This document shows positions 22,496-35,119 of a DNA stretch of 64,000 nucleotides, piece after piece; position 1 is the stretch's first letter, and each line of letters opens with the position of its first letter. This DNA comes from Macrotis lagotis (taxonomy: Eukaryota > Chordata > Mammalia > Peramelemorphia > Peramelidae), in the NCBI RefSeq assembly GCF_037893015.1, contig NC_133666.1, positions 161,745,051 to 161,809,050 of the forward strand. Direction: 5' to 3'. The position numbers and the translations under genes are program-made. The notes beneath the pieces were generated by a model. It had not been told where the DNA came from and ran no database searches. It was given only the letters and a program-made list of their open reading frames with translations.

Positions 22496-23079
22496 TTTAA
22501 TTATCTTAATTTTAATTAGATTATAGGGATAATCATAGTTATGCAAGCAGTTTAAAAAATATACCCAACAAAATCTTGTTGCATGAAAATCATTTTGCAT
22601 AGTTTAAAAGTGCAATGCAAAACAGGAGCTAGTATTACTATTATAATCACAATCTATTCCATAAACACACCACATTAACTTCTAATTCTGTTTGTATTTT
22701 CTCTTCCTAAAGTTGATCTAAATTCTATCTTAAATCCTCCCTTCCAAGAAACTTTCTGTGGCCTTTTTAGTTCATATTGATCACTTTCTCTGCAGATCTC
22801 TGATAGCATGCATTTGTCTCATTTATTTGGACATTTATTATTATTACAACTAACTGTTTAAACTGATTTAATGTTACAGAATTTACAAAGAGTTTTCCCT
22901 TATATTATTTAATTATAATAACATTCTGCCATACATTGTTTTATTTGATATATATACCATGTCTTGGATCCTAATTAGATTATAAAGTATTGGAGGATAG
23001 TCATCATTTCTTCTGCTTCCTTGACATTCCTTCCATAGAGTTGAGGATATAAACCCCCTCGTAGTTGTGAATAGAGAAC
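22496..23079. other. Unique AT-rich DNA
   Basis: No gene or repeat recognised. Confidence 0.5.
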
Positions 23080-23325
23080 CAAGTCTGGAGTCTTAGAGAA
23101 GACTCAAGAAAGTCCTAAAGGCAAATCTGAGTTTAAATCTGACTTCAGGTGCTGTGTCACTGTGTGACTCTGAGAACATCACTTAACCTCTATTCACTTT
23201 AGACTCTTCATTACCTGCCTCCCAAGGTTGTTGTGAGAATCAAATGAGTTAATATTTATAAAGCACTTGGCAAAGTACCTGCCCCTCAGCAAGTGCTAGA
23301 AAAATGATAACTTTTGTTATTATTT
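23080..23325 (+). mobile_element. MIR/THER-1 SINE, full length
   Basis: Sense order: 'ctgagtttaaatctgacttc', 'tcacttaacctctattcac', 'ggttgttgtgagaatcaaat', 'ataaagcacttggcaaagta'. Confidence 0.8.
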
Positions 23326-24079
23326 AATGGAATTATTTTTCAAAGGTTTGTTTGGCCTGGAATTGATCAATACATTCCTTTAAATTTCTCTATGAATGGA
23401 AAGGCATGTCAATGCCACAGATGTCACAGGACAGGGACATAGTTTTAAAGAATCCTTTGCATTTGAAATTAGACACAGATACATAACTTAGACTCTGGTG
23501 CTTAGTTAAGAACTAGATAATGGAGAACCAGGATAGAATATCACAGGGCTAAGAGGCAGGTGTAGCATTATTCTTCTAATTACCTTGCTCTAGGGTCCCT
23601 GGGCTTCCCCCCCACCCCCCGCCTTTTCAAAATTGCAGCCCTGGGTTGATTTAAAAGTCACTATACTTCAGATCTACCCTGGTTGTTATGTCTCTGTAGG
23701 GCCTGTTGGTGCTGCTGTGCTTCTCTGGTGCCTCTCATGTTCCAAATATCTCTGATAGTTGAGCACATGCTTTCTTTGATGGCCTGCAATTTGTGAAGTA
23801 ATGCAGGAAACACTCTCAGAGAACTATAGCTAAAAATGTTACTGAAAAGCAATAATAATGAGGATGTCATGGTAACAGCCAGAGTTATATTTTTCACTTA
23901 TCCTCTTTTGGTTGGTAGTAATAATGGTTTCCATCATGTCTTTGAAACTGTGTCCTTGAAATCTTGTAGGTCTAATTCACTAATCCATAAGTAGAGATGG
24001 TTCCCAAACAATACACTCCTTCTAATGGCCCTTAGAATCTAGCACAACCACCTGCCTGCTTCTTCATCCTCATCATTTT
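23326..24079. other. Unique DNA, no gene recognised
   Basis: A C-rich run lies at 23,608-23,622. A 78-codon minus-strand open frame at 23,661-23,897 has no recognisable domain. Confidence 0.45.
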
Positions 24080-26150
24080 TCTATTTTTTAATATTTATTT
24101 TAAACTTTCTTTTGTTTTAAAATTTTGAGTTCCAAATTCTCTTTCTCACTTTCTCTGATCATTGAGAAAATGAATAAAATATCTATCATTCATGTGAAAT
24201 CATGCAGCATATATTTCCATATATTATAAAAAAAGGCAAAAAAAATAAAGTGAGGAAATTATACATCAATTTGAACTTGGTGGTTCATCAGTTCTCTCTC
24301 TGGAGGAGCAAGCCATTTTTAAATTATGAATCCTTTTGAGTTATCTTAGATCAATTCAAAGTAGCTAGGTCTTTCCCAATTTATCAGTTCAGATAGGCCT
24401 TGTCTTGTGTGTTTTTTTTTTCTTCTGAAACCATTCCTCTTGTCATTTCTTATAGCAAAATAGTACTCACTATCATACATCACAACCTGTTTAGTCATTC
24501 CCCAATTGATTTCCTCTTCCTCTTGATTTCCAATTCTTTGCCACCACACAGACACAGACACAGACACAGACACAGACACAGACACAGACACAGACACAGA
24601 CACACACATACACACACACAGACACACACAGACACATATACACATACACACAGGCACACAGGCACACATACATATACACACATATACACACACGATTATT
24701 TTTCTACCTTTTTATTTACCTTTGATAAAGTAGAAATATTGCTGGATCCAAGGGTATGCACAATTTATAGCCCTTTGGACAGGGTTCCAAATTATTATCC
24801 AGAATATTTTATCAACAATTATCAGTATTACCTGTATTTCCTCATCCCCTCCAGGATCTTTTATTTCTGGCTAGGCTGGGGTGTAGTACCTCAAAATTTT
24901 TTAATTGGCATTTCTTTAATCAATAGTGATTCAGAATAGTTTTAATGACCATAGATAGCTTTGATTTCTTCTTCTGAAAACTTTTTGTCTATGCCATTTG
25001 ACCATTCATTGATTGAATGGCTCTTATTTTTTATAAATTTGTCTCAGATACTTATTTGTTTGAAAAATGAACCCTTTATCAGAGAAACTTTCTGTAAATT
25101 TTTATATCACTTCATTGGCTATGGTACCTTTTATCAAAATAAAGTTTCCCTGATTAGTCCCTTTAATGAAGTACACTTTTTGCTTTTATTTTGCCTGAGA
25201 TAATGTTAAGTTGAAGTATTAGTTTCTGCTCCAGTCTTTTATTTTAACTGTGTATTTTTCTGTTCAAGTGTGCCTCTTATGAAACAATGAGTTATTGAAT
25301 TTACTTTCTAATCCTTTCTGTTATCTACTTCAATTTAATGGATTAGCACATTTAAATTCATATTCACAATTACTACTAACTATATATTTTCTCCCATTCT
25401 TTTTTGCTTCTTCTCTCTTTCTCTTTTTATCCTATCCCTCCTTATAAGTCTATTTTGCTTCTAGCCTCCCTTAATTTGCCCTTCTTTTTAATCATCCTCC
25501 CTTCTTTCTTTTATCCTCTTCTCCTCCTATTTCTCCACTGAATAAGATATATTTCTTTGCACAACTATATAAATAATGTAGTACATGTAAATATTATATA
25601 TATGATTCTGTCTTTGATACCATTCTGAAGAGAATGAGTTTCAAACACTGGCCCCTCATTTTCCCAAATACTTTAAAATCTCTTTGTTGCATGATTCTAT
25701 TTGACAAAATTTTTATCATACCTCTCTCTTCTCCTTTTTTTGTTCAGTGCATCTTTCTTTCTCATTACTTTAGTTTTTTTAGATCATTCCAACAAAATTG
25801 ATCCACTCCCTCTGACTATACAAAAGCTCCTTTTAACTTTCCTAATAATGATAAGGGTCTTAGGATGCATGTATCATCTTCAAAAATTGGAATGTAAATA
25901 GTTTAACCTTACTTGAATCCCTTATGATTTCTCTTTCATGTTTGCATTTTGATGCTGCTTTTGAGAACTATGTTTGAATGTCAGAATTTCTATTCAGTCT
26001 TTTCATCAGGAATGCTTGAGCATCCTTTATTTCATTAAATGACTATCCCCCCCCCCCCCGAAGGATCATACTCAACTTTTCTAGGTAGGTTTCACTATTT
26101 TATTTGACTATATTTATTTGAATATTTTATTTCATATCCTCTACTCTTTT
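24080..26150 (-). mobile_element. Old L1/HAL1-like element, 3' segment
   Basis: Read on the minus strand this holds the C-terminal end of ORF1 (about 26,150-25,900), the ORF1-ORF2 linker (about 25,900-25,380), a short ORF2 N-terminal endonuclease piece (about 25,380-25,140) and then, with most of ORF2 missing, an ORF2 C-terminal/3' UTR part (about 25,130-24,080). The anchors are 'taagttgaagtattagtttc' (endonuclease start, same order as 60,600-60,640 in the opposite orientation) and 'ttctgctccagtcttttatt'. Its ORF1 continues at 28,731, because a younger element at 26,151-28,729 interrupts it. All frames are heavily broken. Confidence 0.75.
24547..24692. repeat. (CAGACA)n and (CA)n microsatellite
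   Basis: A clean hexamer run of ACAGAC units at about 24,547-24,604 grades into an impure CA tract. It lies in the 3' UTR of the old L1-like element and produces artefactual open frames rich in His-Arg or Cys-Val on opposite strands. Confidence 0.95.
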
Positions 26151-28729
26151 TTATATTTATATTTTTAACTTTACTATAATATGTTGCAAAAATAAATATA
26201 AATATAATTCTCCCCCAAAGAAAGAGAAACTTCAAGAAAATAAAGTGAGAGAATAAAAAATTGCTTCAGTCTTTATTTAGATACCATCAGCTCTGTCTTT
26301 GAGATAGCATCTCAAAGGCCACCAGAGAAATTGCTTCTATATTTTTTCCCACAGTTGCTATAGCTAGCTGTATTTTCCCTCATGTTATTCCTCCCCCCCC
26401 CATTTATTCTATTCTCTCTCTCAACCTGTCCCTCCTCAAAAGTGTGCTATATCTGACTAATCTCTCCCAAGATCTTCCCTCTATTCTATTACCTACATCC
26501 CTCCCCTCACTCTATCTCCTTTCTCCCATTTCTTTCCTCTCCTGTTTTCCTCTTGGGTAAGATGGGTTTCTATACTCAATTGAATGTGTATGTTATTTTC
26601 TCTCTGAACCACTTACAATGAAAGTGAAGGCTCACTCACTCACTCTCCTTCATCCCCCCTCATTTTTACTCCATTGCAAAAGCTTTTTCTTGCCTCTTTT
26701 ATGTAATATAACTTAACCCATTCTACCTCTCCTTTTCTTTCTCCCAGTACATTCCTTTCCCACCCATTAACTTTATCTTTATAATGTATTATACCTTCAT
26801 ATTCAATTCCCTCCTATGTCTTGTTTATATATGCTCCTCCTAACTGCTCTAATAAAGAAGAAGATTCATAAGAGTTACAAATCATCTTCCCATGCAGGCA
26901 TATAAGCAGTTCAATATCATTATATCCCTCATAATTTACCATCCTCTCTATGCTTTACCTTAGTCCTGTTCGTGAAGATCAAATGTTCTCTTCAGCTCTA
27001 GCCTTTTTAATAGGAAAGTTTGAAAGTTCCTTGAAGGAGTGTGTTCAATTTTTCTGGGTATTTGATTCTCAGTTGTAATCCAAGCTCTTTTGTCTTTTGG
27101 AATATCATATTCCAAGTCCTACAATTACTCAATTTAGAAGTTGCTAAATCCTGTGTTATTCTGACTATGGCTACACAATATTTGAATTGTTCTTTCTGGC
27201 TACTTGTAATATTTTCTTTTTGATTTAGGAGTTCTTGAGTTTGACTTTAATTTTCCTGGGAGTTTTTATTTTGGGATTTCTTTGAGGAGGTGATCAGTGG
27301 ATTCCCTCAATTTATATTTTCCTTTCTGCTTCTAGGATATCAGAGTAATTTTCTTGGATTATTTCTTGAAAAATAAAGTGTAAGCTTTTTCCCTAGTCAT
27401 GACTTTCAGATAGTCCAGTAATTTTAAAATGATCTCTCTTGGATCTGTTTTACAGGTTAGTTGTTTTTTTCAATGAGATATTTCACATTTTCTTCTAGCT
27501 TTTCATTCTTTTGGTTTTGTTTTATTGAATTCTCACAAAGTCATCAACTTCCCTTAGCTTCATTCTACATTTGAAGGAATTCTTTTGTCCAGAGAACTTT
27601 CTATTTCCTTTTCCATCTGGCATTATTCTCCTCATTGGACTTTTGGACAGCATTTTCCATTTGACCTAAACTGATTTTTAAGATGTTATTTTCTTTGATA
27701 TTTTTTCATAATTTCTTCACCAATCTGCTGACTTGGTTTTCAAGATTTTCCCAAGTCACTCCCATTTCTCTTCCCAATTTTCCCTCTACCTCCCTTATTT
27801 GATTGTCAAAATATTTTTTGAGCTCTTCCATAGCCTGAGACCAATTCCTGTTTTTCTTGGAGGTTTTAGATACAGAACCTTTGACTTTGTTATGTGCTGA
27901 GTGTGTATCTTGGTATCTTGATCCTCCATAGGAGCAAAGTAATTGTCTATGGTGGGATTTTTTTTTCCTTTTGTTGTTTGCTCATTTCCCCAGCCTATGA
28001 TTTGATTTTAACTCTTTGTTAAGGTGGGACTCTACTTCCAGGATGAAGGATGCACTGTCCCAAACTTTTGAGAGTTTTTTCAGGGATCCCCCCCACCCTC
28101 ACCAGGGACCTCAATTCCTTCAAGGTCTTAATGAGAGGCTCTGATTGTTCTCCTGAACTGTGCTCTGTGGATGACTCCCCTCTGCCCTAAATTTGTGAGG
28201 AGGGTTCCTACTCCTGCTATGGCAGTAAGGTCATTTTCCTTGGACTGGGGCCCAGACAAAACCTGAATCTGAGTATGGACAAAACCACAGAGTCCTGCCT
28301 CAGAGACCTCTGTTCTTCTGACCCCCTTACAGTCTGTGGGTTGAGCACTCTGGAAGCAGCTTCTAGGGGCTGGTTCCTGGGCCTAGATCTGCACTGAGGC
28401 CTATGCTGGACTGGACTCTCTTCTCATTCTGATGAGGCAGAATTTTCCTGCTGATCTTCTAAATTGTCCTTGGTAATCTCTGAGGTCTGATGAGAGGTCT
28501 GGAAACTGCCATTGTTATGAGGGACCCAGGCACCCCTAGGGTCCTTGGATGACTGGAGATGGTTTACCCTGGCTGGTCCTTTATACCCCCCAGTTGTAAC
28601 ATTGTGGGTTCTGCCACTCTAGAATTTGGTTAGAGTCATTATTTGAAGGTATTTGGAGTAATCTGGGGGAAAGCTCCTGGGATTTCCTGTCTTCTTAGCT
28701 CTGCCATGCCCCTCCCCCAGCTCCACCTT
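26151..28729 (-). mobile_element. HAL1-like element inserted in older L1
   Basis: Minus-strand order: 5' UTR (28,729-27,990), decayed ORF1 (27,985-26,889), then about 740 bp ending in an A-rich tail (26,210-26,151), with no recognisable endonuclease or reverse transcriptase. Its 3' part ('cttcagtctttatttagata', 'ccatcagctctgtctttga') matches that of the HAL1 at 54,139-56,839 and not the L1-type tail of 29,326. It is flanked by 'tactctttt' at 26,142-26,150 and 28,730-28,738. Removing it restores the ORF1 order of the flanking older element. Confidence 0.75.
26889..27985 (-). pseudogene. Decayed L1-type ORF1 (nucleic-acid-binding protein)
   Basis: L1 ORF1 protein is the trimeric RNA-binding chaperone of the L1 particle. 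The antisense sequence aligns block by block with the cleaner ORF1 at 55,450-56,591: the start region near 27,985 (complement of 'gtttgctcatttcccc'), a coiled-coil stretch, an RRM-like stretch and a C-terminal domain around 27,000-27,250. Many stops and frameshifts leave no open frame. It belongs to the HAL1-like copy at 26,151-28,729. Confidence 0.7.
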
Positions 28730-28730
28730 T

Positions 28731-29325
28731 ACTCTTTTAACATAAAAATCACCAAATCTCATTCATGAACTGTGACTCAATGAATATATGACTATGATTT
28801 CAAGATATTTGAGTTATTTACTTTATAGCAGCTTATAATATTTTCTCCTTCACCTGAAAGTTCTGAAATTTAGATGTAATATCCTTGGGAGTTTTCATTG
28901 TGGAATTTCTCTTTGGAGGTGATCAGAAGATTTTTCTCAATTTTTATTTTGGATTTAAGATATTGGGGCAATTTCCTTGATTATTTCTTGCTAAGCTCGA
29001 TTTTTGATGATGACCTTCAGATCAATAACTCTTAAATTATCTCTCTTTGGTCTATATTCCAGGTCAGTTGTTTTTCCAATGAGTTATTTCACATATTCTA
29101 TTTTTTCATTAAATTAATTTTGTTTTATTGTTTATTGGTATTTCATAGAAAAATTAATTTCCACTTCTTTTTAAGGAATTATTTTCCTCATTGAGATTTT
29201 TTTATTTCCATTTGGTCATTTCTTTTTTTTAAGGAGATCTTTTCTTCGAGGAATTTTTGTGCCTTTTTACCATTAGGCCAATTCTCTTTTGTAGGATGTT
29301 ATTTTCTATAGTATTTTTATGATTT
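28731..29325 (-). mobile_element. Old L1/HAL1-like element, middle segment
   Basis: It continues the ORF1 of 24,080-26,150. The join reads 'ctactctttt' then 'aacataaaaatcaccaaatc', matching the ORF1 order of other copies ('gctcttttaatgtagaagct'-type). It is interrupted again at 29,325 by the element at 29,326-32,732. Confidence 0.7.
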
Positions 29326-29839
29326 TATTTTATTTTCTCCAATTACATGAAAAAAAGTTTTAACATTCATTTTTGACTCTTTCAGTTCTGAATTCTCTCC
29401 CTTCTTCCCACCTCATTCTGCCTCTTTGAGAAAGCAAGTTATTTGATAGGGGTTAAAAATAGGTGGTCATGCAAAACAATATCATAATAATCATATTGTG
29501 AAAGTATACATAGCCCTTCCCCCTAAAAAAGAGAAATATGAAGAAAAATAAAACTTAAAAAGTATTGTTGAAAAAAGAAAAGTGATTCACAGTTGATCAT
29601 CCTGCAATATTGCTGTTACTTTGAATATATTACATTTCCCATGGCATCTGTTCATGCAATTCTTTTCCAGGTTTTACTGTGAGCATCCTATTTATCACTT
29701 CTGATAGCAGAATAATATTCCATTATAATCATAGGCTACAATTTGTTCAGCCATTGCCCAATTGATGAGCATTCTTTCAACTTCCAGTTCCTTGACAACA
29801 GAAAAGTGCTGCTATAAATATCTTTATAGATATATGTCC

Positions 29840-30260
29840 TTTTATTTCTTGTTTTTCCTCTCTTCTGGAATATAGAACTGGTAGTGGTATTGCTTGGTCA
29901 AAGGGCAGGCATGTTTACGGGCATAGTTACAAATTGTTCTACAAAATTGATCAATCATTTCACAACTCCTCCAACAATGCATTAATGACTCATTTTTTCC
30001 ATGTCCCTTCCAATGTCCCTTGCCATTCTTTCTTTCTATCCTATTAGTCAATTTAATAGGTATATAGTAGTACCACAGAATTATTCTTCAACTGTTTTTC
30101 CAATCAATAGTGATTTAGGACATTTAAAAAAATATGGCAATAGATAGTATAGATAACTTCATCTGAAAATTTCATATCTTTTGATCATTATCAATTGGGG
30201 AATGATTAATATTTTTTTATAAACTTGATTCAGTTCTTTATGTTTATGAAATGAAGTTTT
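29840..30260 (-). pseudogene. L1 ORF2 C-terminal remnant
   Basis: The minus-strand translation at 29,842-30,051 contains 'SLMHCWRSC', the ORF2 C-terminal Cys/His region, equivalent to 'TLMHCWWGC' in the L1 at the right end of the window (about 63,790). The first cysteine of the motif is changed. This is the only ORF2 protein part kept in the element. Confidence 0.7.
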
Positions 30261-30756
30261 TATGAAAGACAAAAGATTTTGTTTCAATATTTTCCCCAGT
30301 TACTATTGTTAACTGTACTTCCTTCCATTCTATTCCCTCCACTTTCATTTATTCTATTCTTTCTTCTTTCATTCTGTCCCTCTTCAAAAATATTTTGCAT
30401 CTGACTACCCCTTCCCATAATTTTTCTTTCCTTCTATTACCTTCTCCATTTTCTCCTATCCCCTTCTCCTCCTACTTTCCTCTAGGGTTGGATAGATTTT
30501 TATACTCCAGTCTGTGTTCCCTCTTTGAGCCAATTTTGAACTCCCCCTTCTTTCTTTCTACTACCTCTTTTATGTGAAATAATTTACCCCATTCAGCCTC
30601 CCTCTTTCTCCCAGTACATTCCTCCCCCCCTTAACTTAATCTTTTTAATAAATTTTCCCTTCATATTCAATTCCCAACTGTGCCTTGTCTAAATAGGAGC
30701 CTTTTAACTACACTAAAAAAATGAGGACGCTCATAAGAGTTATCAGTACCGTTTTC

Positions 30757-31874
30757 CCATGCAGGAATATAAGCAGTTCTACATCATCAAGTCCCTTATG
30801 ATTTGCCTTTCTTGTTTACATTTTTATGTTTTGTTTGAGTCTCACATTTGAAGATCAAATTTTCTGTTTAGCCCTGGTCTTTTCAACAGGAAAGTTTGAA
30901 AATCCCCTGTTTTATTGAATATCATCTTTTCCCCTAAAAGAGTACATTCAATTTTCTAGGTAGTAGATTCTTGGTCATAATCCAAGCTCTTTTGTCTTCT
31001 GGGATATCATATTCCAAACCCTTCGGTCTCTTAATGTAGAAGCTGTTGTGTATTCTGACTGTGGCTCCATAATAATTGAGTCATTTCTTTCTAACTGCTG
31101 GCAATATTTTCTCCTTAACCTGGGAGATTTGAAATTTGGTTATAATATTCCTGGCAGTTTTCATTTAGGGATCTCTTTCAGAAGATGATCAGTGAATTTT
31201 TTTCAATTTCTCTTTTACTTTCTGCCTCTAGACTAATAGGGCAGTTTTCCTTGGTAATTTCTTGAAAGGTGATATTTAGGCTCTTTTTGAAATCATTGTT
31301 TTCAAGTAGTCCAATAATTTTTAATTTATTTCATCTGTATTTCTTTTCCTGGCCAGTGAGATATTTCATATTTTCTTCTAGTTTTTCATTCTTTTGGTTT
31401 TGTTTTATTGTTTCTTGATTTATCACAAAGTTATCAGCTTCTGTTTGCTTAATTCTGTATTTAAGGAACTATTTTCTTTGATAAGTTTTTGTATTTCCTT
31501 TCACATTTGATCAATTCTGCTTTTTAAGGCATTCTTCTCATTGGCTTTTTGGATCTCTTTTTCCATTTGGCCCAGTTTGATTTTTCAAGATGTTATTTTC
31601 TTTATTACTTTTTGTCTCCTTTATTAGGCTGCTGATTCATGATTTTCCTGCATCATTCTCATTTCTCTTCCCAATTTTTCCTCTATCTCCCTTACTTTAT
31701 TTTCAAAATTCCTTTTTAGCTCTTCCATATTCTGAGCTCAAAATCATATTTTTCTTGGAGTATTTAGATTTAGAATATTTGACTTTGTTGTCTTCTTCTG
31801 AGTGTGTATTTTGATTCCTGATGACCCTAGTAATGGTCTATGGTCAGATTTTTTTTTTCTTGTTGTTTGCTCAT
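30757..31874 (-). pseudogene. Decayed L1-type ORF1
   Basis: Antisense ORF1 with the same block order as 55,450-56,591, beginning at the complement of 'gtttgctcatttgccc' (about 31,874) and ending near the complement of 'cccatgcaggaatataagca'. The frame is broken many times. Upstream (31,880-32,732) lies the GC-richer 5' UTR, where short open frames remain on the minus strand without known domains. Confidence 0.7.
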
Positions 31875-32732
31875 TTGCCCTTTGTATAACTTGATTCTAA
31901 CTCTTGCTGTGATGCAGCTCTACTTTCAAGGTGGGAAGGTGCACTGTTCAAAACTTTTGGGGTTTCTTTTGCAGCTGTTTTCAGAGATACTTCTAAGGAT
32001 CTGCAAGTTTTCAATTCTTCTAAAGTCTTAAGATATAAGGAGAAGTTTTGACTCCTCTCCTGGCTTGTGCTGTGGTCTGTGGGTGACCACAAGTACATTT
32101 TTCTGCCCTGGAGCTGTGAGGAGTATCCCTGTTCTGCTGCAGCATGAAGCTCTGTTGTGCTTGTTCTTTTTCTTGGGACTGGGACCCAAGACAGTGATCC
32201 AGATCTGAGTATGGGCATTTCAACAGAATCCTGCCTCAGTGATAGCAAAGAGAATCTTGCAATTTCCTTCCAACCCCCTTATTGTCCATGGACTGAGAGC
32301 TCCTAAAGAAGCTGCCTCTGCTGATTCAGTGACTTCTGAGGCCTGGCCCTGCTCCTGGGTCTGGATCTTGGCTGCTGAGGTCTGTGCTGGACTGTGCTCT
32401 TCTCTCACCTCTACATAATGATCTGTTCCTGATGACCTTCCAAGTGGCCCTTGGTCACTGATCCAGTCACTCACTTTGTCTTCCTGGATTGCTGGGGTTT
32501 GTTCACTCTGCAGCATTTCTCTGCACTCTTCTCTCACCCCAGTGCAGCAGACCCTTCCTGCTGATCTTCCAAGTTATCTTGGGCTGGAAAATCATTTTAC
32601 TCAGATGTTTTGTATGTTCTATCACTAGAATTTGATTAAAGTCCTTATTTAAAGGTATTTGGAGTGCTTTGGGGAAAAGTTAGGGAGAATCTTTGACTTT
32701 TTTTCTGCCATATTGGCTCTCCCCCTTACTTC

Positions 32733-32966
32733 AGAATTTTTGGTGTTTCTTTTATCAAGATGCTAATTCTCTTTTCATAATTTTCTTATATCACTCTCAT
32801 TTCTTTTCCCATTTTAAAAATCTGCCACGCATATCTTTGTTTAACATATCCAATATATCTTGTTGAGATTTTTTTCTTTGAGGTTTTTCTTGTAACTATT
32901 TTTACATTTATGTTTTTTTCTGAGGTCATCTTCCCTGCCCCTGTACTAGTGTTTTATGGTCAATTT

Positions 32967-33002
<36 letters not shown>

Positions 33003-33718
33003 TTTGCTCATTTTCCAGCCTACTTTTTGACTTTGGAATTTATGTTTAAGTTTGACTTTACTCACCTTTGGATAAGGAAACATTTTTCCAAACTTCAGGT
33101 TTCTTTTTTCTTTTCTTTTGCTCCTGTTGTCAGAGGTAGTTCTGGTGATCTTCAAGATTTTGATGCTTCCAGTTTTGTATGATCTCGGGAGAATTGTGGT
33201 TTCTGCATTCCTATTTTGTGCTTCCTAGGTCTTTATCTAGGAAGGACCATTGTTCCCTTAAATATTAGTACTTCTCTTGCATTTGGGACTATGATCAGGT
33301 CCTCTACTCTACTCCAGCTGCCTTGGAAATGTGACCAGGGCCCCTACTCCCTTGTGACTTTTATCCACCATGCAACAGGGACCAAAAATTAGATATGGAC
33401 AATAGAGTTTCCAATCAGTGCCAGTTGTATTCAGTAGTATCAACATGTCCCTTGTACTTTCTTTTTGACCACTTGTCTCATCCTCATTGTCTTTAAACTG
33501 AGAGTTCCCAATTCTGTTGCTATTGCTCCTGTATGTGCCCTGAATTAGCCTTCACCTGCTGACCTCCTAATTTTTCTTATATTGGAAAAATGCCTTTTTG
33601 CTGACTCTGCTACTCCAAATTATGATCTGAGATATTCTTTTAAAATTGTTTGGAGGGTAATGAGGTACTTCAACTGGGTTGTTGCTTCTGAGATACAATC
33701 TTAGCCCTGCCTTCCTTT
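32733..33718 (-). mobile_element. Old L1/HAL1-like element, 5' segment
   Basis: It continues the ORF1 N-terminal part of 28,731-29,325 ('aagatgctaattctcttttc') and then the 5' UTR, ending near 'agccctgccttcctttcc' in parallel with the 5' ends of the two younger copies. It carries an internal ATG-triplet microsatellite. Confidence 0.65.
32967..33002. repeat. (ATG)n microsatellite
   Basis: Twelve ATG/TGA triplets. They give artefactual poly-Met and poly-His open frames on opposite strands. Confidence 0.97.
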
Positions 33719-35119
33719 CCTTTATTTTACAATAATATTCAGTAAGTAAACTCTTGGACTGTGCCAAACTCTGTGATTGGCAATATAAATTAATTATGCA
33801 TAGACTTTACCTTCTAGGAATTCTTGTGCTCCATTCTTGTGATATGAATTGTGAAAGAAAGTCATCTATCTTCTAAATTATGAGTTAAACTAGAGGCACA
33901 AAAAGAGACATAGGCTTTTTATTGGAAGGCATACTAACTCTTTAATATAGTATATAACACTTTCATTCTATGGCAAGCCTTTTCTGTTAATTTCAGTCAA
34001 TAGCACTCTCATATTGGATAATTCGTCCCAATCACAAATCTGTATCAAACATTTTGATACATGATTGTATTTAATTTAGTTATTTTTATTATATAATATT
34101 TTGTGTTCTCTAATCAATGGTTCTTAATTTTTTGATAAATTGAGCAAATATACTGATTATAGTGTATATAATAATATAGATGTATTCTCTATCCATTTAT
34201 ACATCTATATATCATATATCCATTTATCTATTGAGGAGAAATAAATAAGAATGTTTTTCATGTTTCTGACAATAATCTAGCCTGGATAACTAAGACTTGT
34301 TAGCCAAACCCTTCATTCACTTTTATGGATATTTCAAACACTACTAGGATTCATTCTTGATATACAGTGTGACCCCAAAGACCTTAATCTTTTAGGGACT
34401 ACTAAATCTTAAAACTTCAATATAACTTTTGGTACACATTATATCATGAACTTAATTTCCCTTTTCTCTACCTATTGAAAAAATATTATTTGGGATCTTC
34501 ATAAAAATGAAAAATTCTTTTCTGTATATAGAATAAGGTTTTCTCTTTCTATCCATTGATGCCTTTTGGACTTGGATCAAGCAATGTACTCCATACAGTA
34601 GTGGAAAAATAAACCTTAATATGAGATAAGGGGTTACATTAAATGTGTTTGTGTGTATATTTGTATATATACATGTGTGTTGGAAGGCAGGAATAGTGTT
34701 AAGTTTAAAAGGCATAGAGTAGATTGAAAGTTAATTTTTCCTTGACATATTTTTGGAACATAACTAAAATTATTGAAGTACAAAAATTTCATCATATTTC
34801 CAAACCTTTCAAAGATCTGTGAAGAAACATTCATACTTTGAGACATCTTAGGAAAAGGCAGGCTCCTCTTCTCTAAAGCAATTCTATTTGAAGAAAGATT
34901 AATTTATAGAGTCATTTGTGAAGTACAATGAAGCATACATTGGTCAGCCCAGAATTGTAAGACAGATTGGTCTTTATTTAATACAGTTCAACAATGATTG
35001 TAGAAGTCATCTATATTTAAAGAAGCTGCAAAGCTATGAGGTGAACAGATTTCAACTTCTTATTGTATTCAGCTAGGAGTTCAAATTGTTTTCTTTTGCT
35101 GAGATGGCAGCTATGTAGA
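33719..35119. other. Unique AT-rich DNA
   Basis: 1.4 kb without recognised repeat or gene; a TGTG/TATA-rich scrap lies near 34,645-34,680. Confidence 0.45.

Larger units (their letters stand above)
29326..32732 (-). mobile_element. HAL1-like element with L1-type 3' end, nested
   Basis: Minus-strand order: 5' UTR (32,732-31,880), decayed ORF1 (31,874-30,757), linker (30,757-30,300), then directly an ORF2 C-terminal Cys-rich remnant and 3' UTR (30,290-29,326). Endonuclease and reverse transcriptase, about 3 kb in a complete L1, are missing at the junction near 30,290. The flanks carry a diverged duplication 'agtatttttatgattt' (29,310-29,325) and 'agaatttttggtgttt' (32,733-32,748), and removing the element rejoins the older element's ORF1. 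Confidence 0.75.

Noticed and set aside
24400..24939. 179-codon plus-strand frame with His-Arg repeats and overlapping Cys-Val-rich minus-strand frames
   Set aside because: They are produced by the ACAGAC/CA microsatellite read in different frames; the surrounding DNA is antisense L1 3' UTR.
31871..32537. Several 65-125-codon minus-strand frames as genes
   Set aside because: They lie in the 5' UTR of the HAL1-like element, overlap one another in different frames and have no domain.
32910..33182. Frames with poly-Met (plus) and poly-His (minus)
   Set aside because: They come from the ATG triplet microsatellite inside a decayed L1 5' region.
24080..33718. CRISPR array or satellite explanation for the repeated segments
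   Set aside because: The repeats are kilobase-scale L1 copies, not short spaced units, and the genome is clearly mammalian.
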